From Paramecium tetraurelia (lineage: Eukaryota; Ciliophora; Oligohymenophorea; Peniculida; Parameciidae), in the NCBI RefSeq assembly GCF_000165425.1, contig NW_001799166.1, positions 64,459 through 128,458 of the forward strand: DNA of 64,000 nt, in the 5' to 3' direction. Positions 1-11,704 of this stretch are shown piece by piece (position 1 is the stretch's first letter; each line of letters starts with the position of its first letter). A program made the translations under genes and the position numbers. The notes below the pieces were generated by a model. That model saw only the letters and a program-made list of their open reading frames with translations, searched no databases and was not told the origin of the DNA.

Positions 1-1092
1 GACATGAACTATTTGATTCTCATTGAGAGCGAGAAATTGTATTAAGGATAAGAATTAAAATAACAGAGAATAACCGAGGGATTCTCTTAGAGCTTTAAAG
101 TAATGGACAAAGATCCAAAATCCCTTTTGGAATCACTTTTTGGTTAACAAGGTAATCATTTGAATCCCACTTTAGATGATTCATTAATTAAGAAAGCCTA
201 AAAAATGTACAACCAAAATAACTTGGGATTCAAAATCTATCAAAATGAGGACAACTTGGATATTAATTATTTATAATGGACAATCACTCTTTATTTAGGC
301 AAAAATGTAAAAATATAAACTTATTATATAGAATGAAGTTTATTTCTATGAACCAAACAAAGATAAATCATATAAAGTAGATTCAAGTTTAGAAAAATGT
401 GTTGACAATTTCTTCGGAACAACCTTTGATTATGCACCTAATGAGAAGAAAATTTATAAATACAACACAAATGAAATGATCGAAATTACTTAAGACAATG
501 AAGAATAAATCATTGGGTTCTTAAAAGATGTGTGTGCTATGAATAAACTATCTACACTCTTTAAAAAATGTAATCTTATTCTATTATCTAATCAGCTAAT
601 TAACCCAACATGTTATCAATTATAAATAAATCTATTGCAAAACTAGAAAAACTCATGAAAGAATCAGAAATAGAGATGGTCTATGATATGATGAGAATTG
701 CCCATAAAAAAGTAATATTAAAATGATTTTAAGCTCTCTAAAAACTTAAGAAATACTTTTGAAAACGAAGAATTATTCGGTCTCATTTTAGTTGAAGAAG
801 AAAAGAATCCTCAATTGACAACAACTAAGGAATCAGCAAAAGTTTAAAGAATTTTAATGGAGACAAGAACAAGAATGTTAAATTAAGTTACTGTATTATG
901 TTCTGAATTATTTATTAGTAAACTAATTCTTCTGGATACGTCATGAATGCAACCACTTATCAAATTTATGTTTGGTTTGGAGTTTTCTTTGTTATAGTCT
1001 TGATTGGTATAATATATGCTATGGTCACCATGGATATTTAAAAGGATACTTTATTGTATGCAAAATTCTTAACAACAGATTAAAGAGCATGA
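1..1092 (+). CDS. V-ATPase accessory protein, ATP6AP2 (renin receptor)-like, 5' end missing
   Basis: Open from base 1; the first Met codon is at 4, and no signal peptide is seen, so the true start probably lies left of the window. Introns at 307-331 (25 nt), 570-595 (26), 712-733 (22) and 887-918 (32); the spliced length is 329 codons. The mostly hydrophilic ectodomain is followed by one membrane segment (YVWFGVFFVIVLIGIIYAMV) and a short tail with MD..KDTLLYA. A transmembrane helix followed by Y-x-(I/M)-x-x-MD-x4-D-x-x-(I/L)-Y is the signature of the C terminus of ATP6AP2, which helps assemble the proton pump in the secretory pathway. The rest of the ectodomain is too divergent to align by eye. 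Ac45 is the main alternative. Its TGA lies 92 bp from the end of the convergent Utp18 gene. Confidence 0.6.
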
Positions 1093-1184
1093 TCAGTATA
1101 TGTAATTATACCAAACATATTAATTTTTAAATTAAACATTTAAATATCATTTATTCAATTAATGGTTCTTAATATACAATAATA

Positions 1185-2730
1185 TCAATAATGTAGCAAA
1201 CGAAAAGCCCTCAGTTCTCCATCCTCATTTCCTATCACCAAGAATCTGGAATCATTACTTATTCCTATTGCTGAGATTTTCTAATTATTATTTGAATATT
1301 TACTTTCAGACATGTGGTGACAGTTGGCCAATTTTCAAATACTGTAAAAGTATCAACGTGAACTAATTTTAAAGCTGAATCTTTCCATTTCGAGCTTATG
1401 CATAAGATTTCACAAAATTTATTAAATTAAACTTCATTTACACTTGTGGTTAAATTCTATATTTCCTTTATTGGATCTTTGTTGAATAACTTTGTAGCAG
1501 AATTTAATTTAAAGACATTCACAATACCGGTTCTACTGCCGACTGCCAATAGATCTAATTTAAAATCTAAGCAATTCACTTCAAATCCTCCTGGATTATG
1601 AAAAACATTATATATTTATTATTTTTACAAGGACCATTAGTAGATCTTACCACCCTGACCTGCTGATATTAGAAATTCATCAGCAAATGTAACAGCTTTA
1701 CATGCCTCATTCTATTTGAACTCATTCAAAAGAATTTTACTATCTCCACTTAAAATGTGTATGTAACCAGATTCATTAAATAGTGCTATGTATTTGTCAT
1801 CTTCACTAATTGTAAATTCTATTTATCTATTATATTTCCCAGATTAATTGAAATGCTTAGCAAATAAAGTAGACTATATTCTCTTATACTTTTAAGAATT
1901 GATGTCAACTTCAATCAGATATGTTTTGAATGGGGATGCTACTATTATGTTATTGTTTTCATTCATAAATTGCAATTTACATATTGGAAACTTCTCTAAT
2001 CCGATCGATTTGATAAGCTATAATTGAAAAAACTATTTACTTGAATCTATTTGTTTGGATTGAATTGATAAATCCTAATCAACTTATCAAACCCTCCTTC
2101 TGCAAATATTGGTAATTTCTTATGAAAACTAATTGATTAAATAACTGTGTTTATTTTCGCTTTAATAATTCCTGCTTATTCAATCTAGATAATTCTATTT
2201 GGAAGCAAACTACTTTTGGTTGGTTGATTTTAGATATTTTAGGACAATAATTCTTTTAAATTGGCATTCAATTAGGTTTGATCAAATTTATCTTTTTCTT
2301 ATTTAATTTGCTATTTAGATTGGGCCCAACTTAAGAATTCATTATTTTATTGGGAGCTTTTATAAAATTCTCTTAATTTTTTTTAATATTCCTTTCCTGT
2401 AACTAGATTTTGTCCATTTTTTATAAGTTTTCTCAATTTTGTCTATTTACTCAAATCCACTTATATTTTTTCATCGAATTCATCTGCCCATTAAGCTAAA
2501 TCTCCTTCTTGGTCCAAAGGCTGATCAGCGTAATCTTCTTCTTCTTTTTTTTAATTCGATTACTCTTATTTGACAGATTATTCACTTTCATTTTAATTAT
2601 CATTTTCAAATAACAATAGTTCTTCTTATTAATATTATTAATATTTCTACTAAGGTACTTATTCAGAAAGTTTTTTGAGTTGGAGAGCTTTTTTAGATTT
2701 CCTATTTGGTTTGTTTTAAAGTTTTACCAT
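1185..2730 (-). CDS. UTP18: Utp18, U3 snoRNP/SSU processome WD-repeat protein
   Basis: 499 residues after removing two 23-nt introns (2018-2040 and 1281-1303). The N-terminal third is Gln/Glu/Lys-rich and low-complexity (LAQWADEFDEKI, then a long acidic/Gln stretch). From about residue 190 a WD40 propeller begins, with recognisable blade segments such as FAEGGFDKLIRIY, AGQGGKIYQWSL and AVGSRTGIVNVF. The C terminus GELRAFRLLHY resembles the end of Utp18 proteins. Utp18 belongs to the UtpB subcomplex of the nucleolar small-subunit processome and acts in early 18S pre-rRNA cleavage. Start: the first ATG after an AT-rich leader. It converges on the ATP6AP2-like gene. Confidence 0.75.
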
Positions 2731-3490
2731 TATTAAATTAATATTATAATTATAATGAATAATTCTATATTGATAATCCTATGGAACAAATTAAGGTTGA
2801 CCAATAAGAGTATAAATATTCAATATCAAAATTTGGATAACTCAAAGTGAGTATTAAGTTATTGATAACAATGATTTCCCATAGAAAATTTAGAGATAAT
2901 TATCTATAATATAATCACATAAACTTGGAAAAAGAATAATACTGTAGCTTATTAAGTTTTAGTAATCTTCTTTCTAGAAGAATATCATATTTTACCTTAT
3001 GTTTACAAAATACATTTATTGTTTTTTGATAATTAAGCCATAAATTGATAAATTGATTTAATTAAATTCTTTAACAGATTTCTGTAGACTTATTTGGCAA
3101 TCAAATCAAAATTATTTCATATCTCGTTATTTATTTATATATTTACAAGTTTTTCTTTAGATTTGATTCTATAACTTATTTCTAATTCATCTCTCAGTAT
3201 CATAATGATAATAGTCATAGTTTTCAGTACATACTATAATCAAATCCAATATCTTCAAGAATTTTAGATAACTCAAGAAAAACCAATAAATTAAAAAATA
3301 ATCTCTTCTCCCAAAAGGTATTAATAATAATTTTATTTTTAAACCCAGAATTGAGTAATTAAGCAATATATTGTAAAATGATTAAGTAAAGTGAAAAAGA
3401 ATCCATTATAATTAATCAACAGTTTGATTGAATTCATATTTGAGTTGTTTAATTAAAATAATTTATTAATAATATTTTTTCTGTTAATAA
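2731..3490. other. Intergenic stretch with one possible small ORF
   Basis: Divergent intergenic region between Utp18 (minus) and the next plus gene. An open frame of 82 codons starts at ATG 2781 and ends at TGA 3027-3029. Its first 20 residues (IKVDQQEYKYSISKFGQL) look protein-like, and DQQ..ISKF is faintly like prefoldin subunit 4. The rest is not convincing, and no intron pattern rescues a longer protein. It may be a gene relic. Nothing else is recognised. Confidence 0.3.
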
Positions 3491-5296
3491 ATGAAATCAT
3501 TATTAGGTGATAGTCCAATCACACCCTTAACCGAGAAGTCCGTGCTCCTCACTGACAATAATAATGAGGATTAATTTTATCCTGTAAGCTAATAAAATAA
3601 TTTTTTACATGAAAAAGAATTAAATCAAAACCACTTACTAAATCCAAGAATTTTGACTCAAAAACAAAATCTTCACAATAAATTAAATTAAGAATATCAA
3701 GAATTAATACAAAGAAGGAATTAATTAAGAAATAGTTATGAATAGCATCAGTTGCAACAATGTTCATTCAAGCCAAGAATTAGTCAAAAGAGCATTGAAA
3801 TGAGGTCTCAAGATATGTCACAACCTCGTTATATGTCACCTAAGAAAATTTACTTCAATGATTAGACAGAGACTTTGTAGACGTAGCAATCCCCGAAATA
3901 AAGAAATAAGAGGAAATCCAACAAAGAGAATCTCTGGGAGAGACTTAGTCAGAATAAGTAAAGTGTTCAATTATAGGTTTCAAATCCAATCGTTCTAGAA
4001 TAACCAAATCAAGAGAGAATAGATCAAACTAAAATAAACGAAATAGTTAATAGATTATATAATTAAGCCTTTTAGCCAAAGAAATAGAAATAACAAAATG
4101 ATAGTAACTAAATTTTAGGTTCTTTACGAGGAAGTCACAATGAAAAATTAGTTATACATTATTTTGTTCGAGAGTTCTATAAAGTGTTGACAATGGCAAG
4201 GTGTGACACATTGGATGATTTAAAATACAACCAATAATTTTCATTCTAATTTTAAATTGAAAGCGATTTGTGTTTGATTACCCTAAATGAACTGTGTTAG
4301 ATTTTGGATAATTTAGGATTTGTTCCATTGGATAATAAACCATTATAATTTGAAATATTTCAACATTTACAATGTCCTACTGATTTTGATTTGATATTGT
4401 CCAGAAATTTACTGTGTTTCTTATTATGCGTATAAGGTTATCATAACGAAATCGAATAAATTCCAAATTATGAAAATTAATACAAAATTAAGTTCCCTAT
4501 TTAATATAACAACGGAATAACACAGTTTATCAATGGAAACTTAAGAGTCTACAACCCAGATCTATTACTATAGAAATATGGTATATTAAATGTGAATCAT
4601 TTGGCTTATAAAAAAAATAGAGATTTGTAATAAGATGTAAATACGTCTTTTAAGACTAATAAATAAACTTAAGTGTTGGCAATTTAACATAGAAAAAGAG
4701 TGGCTTCAGAAATTTAACATCAAAATATCACTCTAAATGATTACGACTAATTATACAACAAAAAGAAATAGAAATTAATTGAAGAATAAGAGAAAATCAA
4801 CTAAGAGTAATGCACCTTTAATCCATAAATAAATGATGCTCAAGTGAAATCAAAATATCTATAATCCAAACCACAGAAGTCCAATGATTAAGGAAATCAG
4901 GTCTAAAATAATACACCTCTGTTTATACCCAACACTGTAAAAAGCAAGCTTGCAGTTGTTTAGACAAAGCCAGCAAATAGCAATGTGGCGATTGAAAGGA
5001 TGATAAAGGGAAGAGTTCAAAGATAATTGAGCTAGGCAATTATTAAGTAAGGAACCTGTAATTCCAAAAAGAGATAATAGTTAGAAGAATAAATCTATGA
5101 ACAAGAGTTGGGTCATAGGCAACCATTAATGTTCATAGATGTTATTATTGATAACAACAAAAAGGAGAGAATTGTCGTAAATTAAAATGATACTGCAGAA
5201 AAATTAGCCTCCTAATTCATAGAGAAAAATAAGATTGATAAGAGTCATTAGGAAAACTTAATAAAGCTAATTCAGCAGCAATTGCCTAATCATTGA
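3491..5296 (+). CDS. Gln-rich protein with a C-terminal ubiquitin-like fold segment, unknown function
   Basis: Intronless; 601 residues. Three parts are visible: a Gln/Asn/Lys-rich N-terminal half with repeated basic stretches; a hydrophobic central segment (about residues 215-330, including LDNLGFVPLD and LLCFLLCVQGYHNE) that could be a small helical domain; and a Lys/Gln-rich linker. The last about 60 residues (PLMFIDVIIDNNKKERIVV...NDTAEKLASQFIEKNKID) resemble the short ubiquitin-like segment P-L-x-x-V-D-V-x-x-x-x-x-K-E-R-I-x-V-x-x-x-D found at the C termini of many ciliary and basal-body-associated proteins of protists. Role unknown; a cytoskeletal or ciliary protein is only a guess from that tail. 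Start: the first ATG after an AT-rich leader. Confidence 0.6.
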
Positions 5297-5392
5297 AATT
5301 ATATTAAAGGTTTTGTACTTTGAAGTTTATATTTTATTGGTTATGATTCTTTGTCGCTTTTTAATATATAATAAATTTTATATTGTTTTAAA

Positions 5393-8300
5393 ATGAATGC
5401 ATTTGAACGCACTTTAGAAGAAATGAAATCAGTCAAGTTGTTATGTAAAAGGTTAGGAGAGACAACATAAGATTAGCTTGATAGGATGATCAAAATTTTC
5501 TAAGCCATGCCTCAAAAGATATACTTTAGCAACTTTTATCAAAATCAATTGTACAAAAATACTATGGGAGTATTTTCTAAAAAAGATTGGAATAGTGACC
5601 ATGTTGCAATAAGCGTAATAGATTAGGAACTTTAAGCTGATTGGCCAGAGTTAATGATTTATATGTAGATATTAAGGTAATCATATTAGGAAGCCTTTTT
5701 TGATGTTTTACGTTATTGATCTACAAGAAGGGCTGATACCTATTGATGAGATTAATAAGTAAAAAAGAAAAGTCAATGATGAAAAATTGATTAGATTTAT
5801 GTTATTAAATTGTGGAGTGAATTCTTTCTAAAATATAGAGTAAGAACAAACTTTCATTATCATTCCCCCACTTAGTGATGATAAAATGGTATACTATTTA
5901 GAAGATCAATTGCAATTATATTTATGCTAAATCATTGAGCATTTTGCATCAGAAATCCTGAGATTGAAGTATTACTATTTAATTAATAAAAGAAATGATC
6001 AATCCTAAATTGTTTTGTTTAATATGAAAGAGGAAAAGATTAGTGATCAATCCAAATTGAAAAAGAGAAAACAAGGTAGGCAAATCAAAATAATGGGTGA
6101 TCTGGCACTCATGATCAATGATCCGTAAGATGCCATTGATTATTACAAGTAAGCCTTAGACAATTTGAATAAAAACAATGATTATCTCTGGTGTGGGATT
6201 ATATAATAGCATTTGGCAGCATCTAAATCTTCCTTTGACGAAATCGAGGAACATTTTAGAGAATCACTTACAGCTCTTAAAAAGACTAAGTTCATCAATT
6301 TGGAAATCGAGTGCTTTTTTAAATTAATGCATTATCGAAAGGCCTCTAATGATAAACTAGGACTGAATAAGACTATTGATTTATTCACAAAAACCTTTGA
6401 TCCTGAATCCCCAATTGAAAAGTGCAAATTTTATCTGTTTGTTTCAGATCTTTATGGTCAGATACAAATGAAAAGAAAACAAGCTTATTTCATTCGCTTA
6501 GCCAGTTTCTAATTGGCTACAATCAATAAATCAATGGCTTTAGAACTTTCTAAAATATCCAGTTCTATGTATGGCCTTAATTCTTACTTTTCTGATGAGT
6601 CAAGTACTATATTTTGGACTTCTCTTTAGCATAATTTTGTGCAGGAGATCTAACATAATTTTTAAGGAATGTATTCATTATTATGTTATTAGACCATATT
6701 TCTAACACAACACATAGATTTAAAGAATACAAATGTTCAAAGCAGATTTTACTTAACAACAATTAGAACTTATGCTCTAAATCTTAAAGTAAGACTCTGT
6801 TAAGCATGAATTAAAATAAAACTATTTGCTAATGATACCAAAAATAGAAAGATTTGAAATATAACCTTTCAAAGAAAAGTTTAGTTTGATCAATAAAGAA
6901 GTTAAGACAGAATCTGCAAGTTAGGATATATTTATTGTGAATCCTTGGGCAAATAAGGATGCAAAAAATGAATTGAAATACCCTCTCAATTCAATTATTG
7001 AATTAGTATTGTACATTTCCAATGAATATTCCTTCGACTTTTAATTAGATAAATTGGTTTTATAAATAGAGGGTTGTGATTGTATTACTTACCCTAAAGG
7101 AATTAATTTGCCAGCCAATACTAAAAATTGGCCTATCACCTTTTCGATTAGACCTCAATCTGTAGGTTCCTTTAAAATAGTTGGAATTAAAGTTCAATAT
7201 TTAAACTATGAATACATTCATAAAATCAATTAATTTGGCTTTTCTGCACTTCTATCCCCAGAAAACTAAAAATAGGAACAATCCCTTTATAATCTGCATA
7301 ATATCCAAATAATAGAAGATATCCCATATGTCTAGGCATAAATATACAGGGATTCTACATTAATTAATGAAGTAGAGGCTGTTTATTTTGATCCTAGTGA
7401 ATTGTTTACTTACTAATTTATAATTAAGAATAAAGCTGAAAAATGTATATAAAATCTTGCCTTTGAAATAATTATTGAATCTGAAGATCCTCCTATATAT
7501 GAATATAAATAAATAATCTAGAACTTCTGTTTAGACGGATTTAGTTCTGTGAATATTCTACTGAGTGATTTTTAAATGGTAAATCAAAATAATTTGATGC
7601 ACTTCTAAATCCCAAAGATTCCTCACAAGACTCATCTCATTAAGAAAATATCATTGAATCTATTTCTATCGTATAATGATGCCTTGTACTAAAGAGAAAT
7701 AAAATTGAATAGATTAATATCAATAAGATAAAGAACTGTAATTTAGCAATGTCAATTTGTCAGCAAATATAAATGCAATAATGAGAGTATCAATGAAATA
7801 TACGATTTATAGGATAGTTGTTTTTTAAGCATTTAAATTGCAAAGAAAGATTTCTTAATAAGTCTAGAATTATAATCTTAGATTTTAATAGATGGATAAT
7901 TTAATGAAATTCTTAATGAAGATTGTGAGTATTATGCTTAAGCTCTGAAACTTAGAAAATTACCATTAAATTAATTAACCAATCCGGATTTGAAGGTGAT
8001 TTGGAAAAACTTATATAATGGAATCATTGGTATTTTGAATCCATTTTAACATCTCAGCTAAGAGGATATCTTCAAACATTGTTGCAATGATTTGATTGAA
8101 ATTGAATGCAAGGAATCTAACAGACAGATAAATTACAAATTAACCTTACATGAAAAGCTGACTTCCAGTAAAAGTGTAAGTGTCGTTATTAGTCTAACTA
8201 ATGAGTGGGTGAATTCAAATTGTGCTAAATCAATGGTTTCATCTGTATAAAATACTAATAATCCAATTATCACAGACGGATTCACATCATTCAATCTTGA

Positions 8301-8436
8301 AATTGATTAAAACAAACAGATTACAAAGAATGGTCAATTGGGTTATTATGGATAATTGAATTAATCATGTCTTAAGTTCATTATTAATGACTTTGAAAAT
8401 AAGAGATAGTATATAAAGAGATGTGAAATTAAATGA
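5393..8436 (+). CDS. TRAPPC9: TRAPP II complex subunit Trs120/TRAPPC9
   Basis: 1,000 residues after removing introns at 5650-5668 (19 nt, at the short limit) and 6671-6692 (22 nt). The N-terminal part contains DWPEYQGNHIRKPFLMFYVI, matching the EWGDFQTHRK... region of TRAPPC9. Next come a Lys-rich turn and GDLALMINDPQDAIDYYKQA...DYLWCG, which align with the conserved TPR-like region (GDLCL....DAL..Y...DFLWL). From about residue 500 there is a beta-rich Trs120 C-terminal region beginning NPWANKD. Trs120 is specific to TRAPP II, a Rab GEF and tether at the late Golgi. The 19-nt intron is supported because it alone removes an in-frame TGA and joins the two conserved halves. Confidence 0.8.
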
Positions 8437-9304
8437 TAATGTTCATATATATGTGATTTTAAAGAATAATTATTCTTCTTTTCTCATATCAATATATTAT
8501 TTCATATCTTGATTGTTAAATAAATTAAATTTAATTAAATTATCATTTAAATTATTTTATAATAAGAAATATTATACTAATCAAACAATGCTTAACCTTA
8601 TAAATCCACTTTTATATAAACTAAATATTTGAATGTGAACCTGGTTCTTAAACATTCACCTATGAAATATCTAATTTATTTTATTTTAAATGTTAAACGA
8701 ATTTATCAAGTTAACTAATCATTAGAAGGAAAAGGTTCACACTTAATGAGTGGGAGATTTCTAATATTATGAGAAAAAGTTTTTCTTTATTTCATTTAAC
8801 AAGCATTTGAATTAAAAATGATTAAAACTTGTTTCTTTATGCTGCTTAGGTTCTTGCTCTAAAATTATTTCTATCCTCATTTCGATTAGTTGAATGACAT
8901 TACCTTTTAATTCAAAATTAGATCAATCCAGATATTGATGAAACCTTTGGGAGCAATTTTAACCAACTCTTAATATAAACTAATAAAAATTGATTTATCA
9001 ACATCTAAATATCACAATAACCCTATTATATTTATCCATTAAAGAGTTGTAAATGTACAATAAAATCCATCCTTTCTATTACAAAAATATGATGTATTTC
9101 CTTAAAATTATAATCACTAACTTATACTATAACATAATATCTTGATAATAGGCAATAATATGCACTATTGTTATTGAAATAATAAGTAATATTATCAAAG
9201 ATGAGTAGATACAATGATATTCTTTTTTGAATTCATCAGAAAAATTCACATGTTTGGTATTATATAACTCTATTTAATAACATTTTTACCCATAAATTAT
9301 TTCA
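8437..9304. other. Intergenic stretch, possible gene relic
   Basis: AT-rich. An ATG-initiated frame of 119 codons (8818-9177, plus) is open but matches nothing. With only TGA as stop, a frame of this length is expected by chance. An ATG at 8690 begins a protein-like segment (MLNEFIKLTNHQKEK) that breaks after about 19 codons. I cannot join these into a gene; a decayed paralogue is possible. Confidence 0.3.
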
Positions 9305-9858
9305 ATGGAATTAGAAATTTCATAATTGGTCGATAAAATAGTTCGATGTATCCCAAATTATCCTAAACCTGGTATAAATTTTAGAGACATCTGTCCCCTA
9401 TTAAAAAACATTGAAGCCTTAAACAAAGTAATAGAGTATTTCGCTGGAAAAATCAACTTTGAATTTGATTATATTGCAGGATTAGAATCAAGAGGATTTC
9501 TATTTGGGATATTATTATCATAGAGATTGAACAAAGGTTTCATTCCAATTCGTAAGAAGAACAAATTGCCAGGAGAGAAGATATCTTTAGAATATAAATT
9601 GGAGTACGGCAGTGATATAATTGAAATTCAAGCAGATGCTTTTGAGCCAGGATCTAAAATTTTAATTTGTGACGATTTATTAGGTATAAAATTTGGATAA
9701 GTTTAGCAACCGGAGGAACAGCAGTAGCAGCAAATGAACTAATCCATAAAGCTCAAGGTAATACTGTTGGATATGTTTTTGTAATTGAACTAAAAGATTT
9801 GAAAGGGAAAGATAGATTTGATCCAAAGGTTCCTGTAATCGTAGCTCTTAGTGATTGA
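9305..9858 (+). CDS. APRT: Adenine phosphoribosyltransferase
   Basis: 176 residues (usual length 170-185) with one 23-nt intron at 9684-9706 inside the PRPP loop. Features: N-terminal [18 protein letters not shown] (hood region, with the family motif FPKPGI.F.DI); [11 protein letters not shown]; the R-K-K-x-K-L-P-G-E loop; LEYKLEYG; and the PRPP-binding motif [14 protein letters not shown], complete only after splicing. Converts adenine plus PRPP to AMP (purine salvage), cytosolic. The ATG at 9305 gives the usual short N terminus. Confidence 0.93.
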
Positions 9859-10811
9859 TATGACAATAATTATAAAATAATCAGATAAAATAACCTCACA
9901 TTTTCGTCCTTATGGAGATAGACTCTTTTTAAAGGTGTTTAAGTTTAGTTCCTTTAAATCAATAAGGGTAGGTGACTTATTCTTTTAAAATTTCAATTTG
10001 TGTAAGAATGCAAATTTTATTTGGCAATTCCATTAAAAAGTGATTATTTAATTAAAATTTTTGTGTTTTTCACGATGTTAAATCTGTACCAGTTATTCTT
10101 GTAAAGGTTAAAAGAGTAGATTATAATTTCTCTTAAATATTGGTTTTATATTATTACATAATTTGAGATATGATTATCACAATTAAAAGAGAAGTTATTT
10201 ATTGCAACGATAATTTACAATTGTATAGATTAGGAAGACTGCTGTAATAATGGTACAATGATTAATATAATAAACATAATAATTTCATAAGTGTCATGAT
10301 TATGTAAGTTTTAAGTATCTCATTCAACTTAAAAACCAAACTCAACCAAGTAACTTGGACATAATATCATTAGAATTTACTGTTCAAGACCTAAATACAT
10401 AATAAGGCTCATACTTCCCCTGATTTTAGTCCTATACAAATTTTAACAGAAAAACAATAAATCTCTTGTTTTAACCTCGTGATACGACTTTAATCACATT
10501 ACTAACCTACCCTTAATATTGATCTCAAAGAATAACATAGTAATTTTGGAAATTATTCATAATAATCAAAAACATGTAATTCCTTGTTCTCCTTAATTAT
10601 ATTTCCTGATTTATATAAATTAATTTATAAGTTATGTCTTCATTGTTAAACCTAATATTTTCAGGCTAATTTTGAAGTAGGGATTATAAGAAGATTAAAT
10701 CATAAACCTAATTTTTTAATATCATATGGCGAATTATTACATTATACATCTAGCTTTATAAGCATTTAAATTGGTTTTATAAAGTAATTTTAATTTCTCT
10801 GTTTTATTCTA
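9859..10811. other. Intergenic, nothing recognised
   Basis: About 950 bp of AT-rich sequence between two plus-strand genes. Both strands were scanned in the TGA-only code. No frame gives a protein-like sequence and no intron pattern is seen. It would hold the APRT 3' end and the phosphatase promoter. Confidence 0.4.
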
Positions 10812-11690
10812 ATGTTCCAACCCTATAGTGTAATCAAAATAAGTATTGCAGATTATATCTTAGATATGATGGATTGTATAGTTTAAGGCTAGAATTAGAG
10901 AGGAGGATTATATTTAGGCAATATAGAAAGTGCTGGAAACGGAAACTTATTAGGTGTCTACAAAATCGGTGCTATTTTGACTACCATGAGTTCATAGGAG
11001 TATATTTATGATGGAAACATCTCATCAATGGTAAATGTCATATCTTAATAGCTCTAAGTTCATTCGTGTAGATGATGCCGACTTTGTTAATTTAAGCTAA
11101 TATTTTTAATAAGCCATTGATTTTATTGATTAGAATAGATTGTTTACAAACGTTCTAGTGCATTGCTATGCTGGAATCTCACGATCTGCAACGATTGTAA
11201 TTGCCTATCTGATGAAATCATATAAAATGACTTTGGATGAGGCATTTAAATATGTTCAGTAACTTAGGCCTATCATTAATCCCAATCCTGGGTTTATGAA
11301 GCAACTTCAATAATATGAAGCCCATCTATTTGGTTTTAATATTCTTCGAAGCTCGTCAATTCATTAGAATGAAATTATGAAAATTTAGAGTAATTAGATG
11401 TAGATCGCAAATCCTGAATTCCAAATTTATAATATTGATTTCAATTAAAATTTGGGCAACTCTCAACTATTATAATAAACAAATCTCTTTAATTCATCAA
11501 ACTAAAAAGAGAATTAAGATAATAAACTGTAATATATATGCTTATAACTTTAATCAGGAATTCGCAATATCCTATTGGTTCTCCACGTGGTTTCCAATAA
11601 ATGGGCGTCTCATGGACTCCAGCACTTCCACAAAAGGAGTTTAATGGCTAATATCCGAATCTTCGTAGTGTTGAGTTTATATAAAATTGA
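10812..11690 (+). CDS. Dual-specificity protein phosphatase (DUSP family)
   Basis: 273 residues; introns 11031-11058 (28 nt) and 11529-11557 (29 nt). The DSP catalytic domain spans roughly residues 20-175: GGLYLGN near its start, the general-acid region FIRVDDAD, the P-loop signature [16 protein letters not shown] (HCx5R intact, so probably active) and the trailing AF.YVQ.LRP.I.PNPGF helix. The C-terminal about 95 residues are Asn/Gln/Ser-rich with PIGSPRGF and WTPALPQKE and look disordered. Substrate unknown; MAP kinases are the usual targets of small DSPs, and one atypical MAPK lies 18 kb away. Converges on the pseudokinase gene, 14 bp between stop codons. Confidence 0.88.
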
Positions 11691-11704
11691 CACATATTTA
11701 AATA

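Noticed and set aside
2781..3029. 82-codon ORF as a prefoldin-4-like gene
   Set aside because: Only a short N-terminal resemblance; the remainder does not match and no intron arrangement gives the expected helices.
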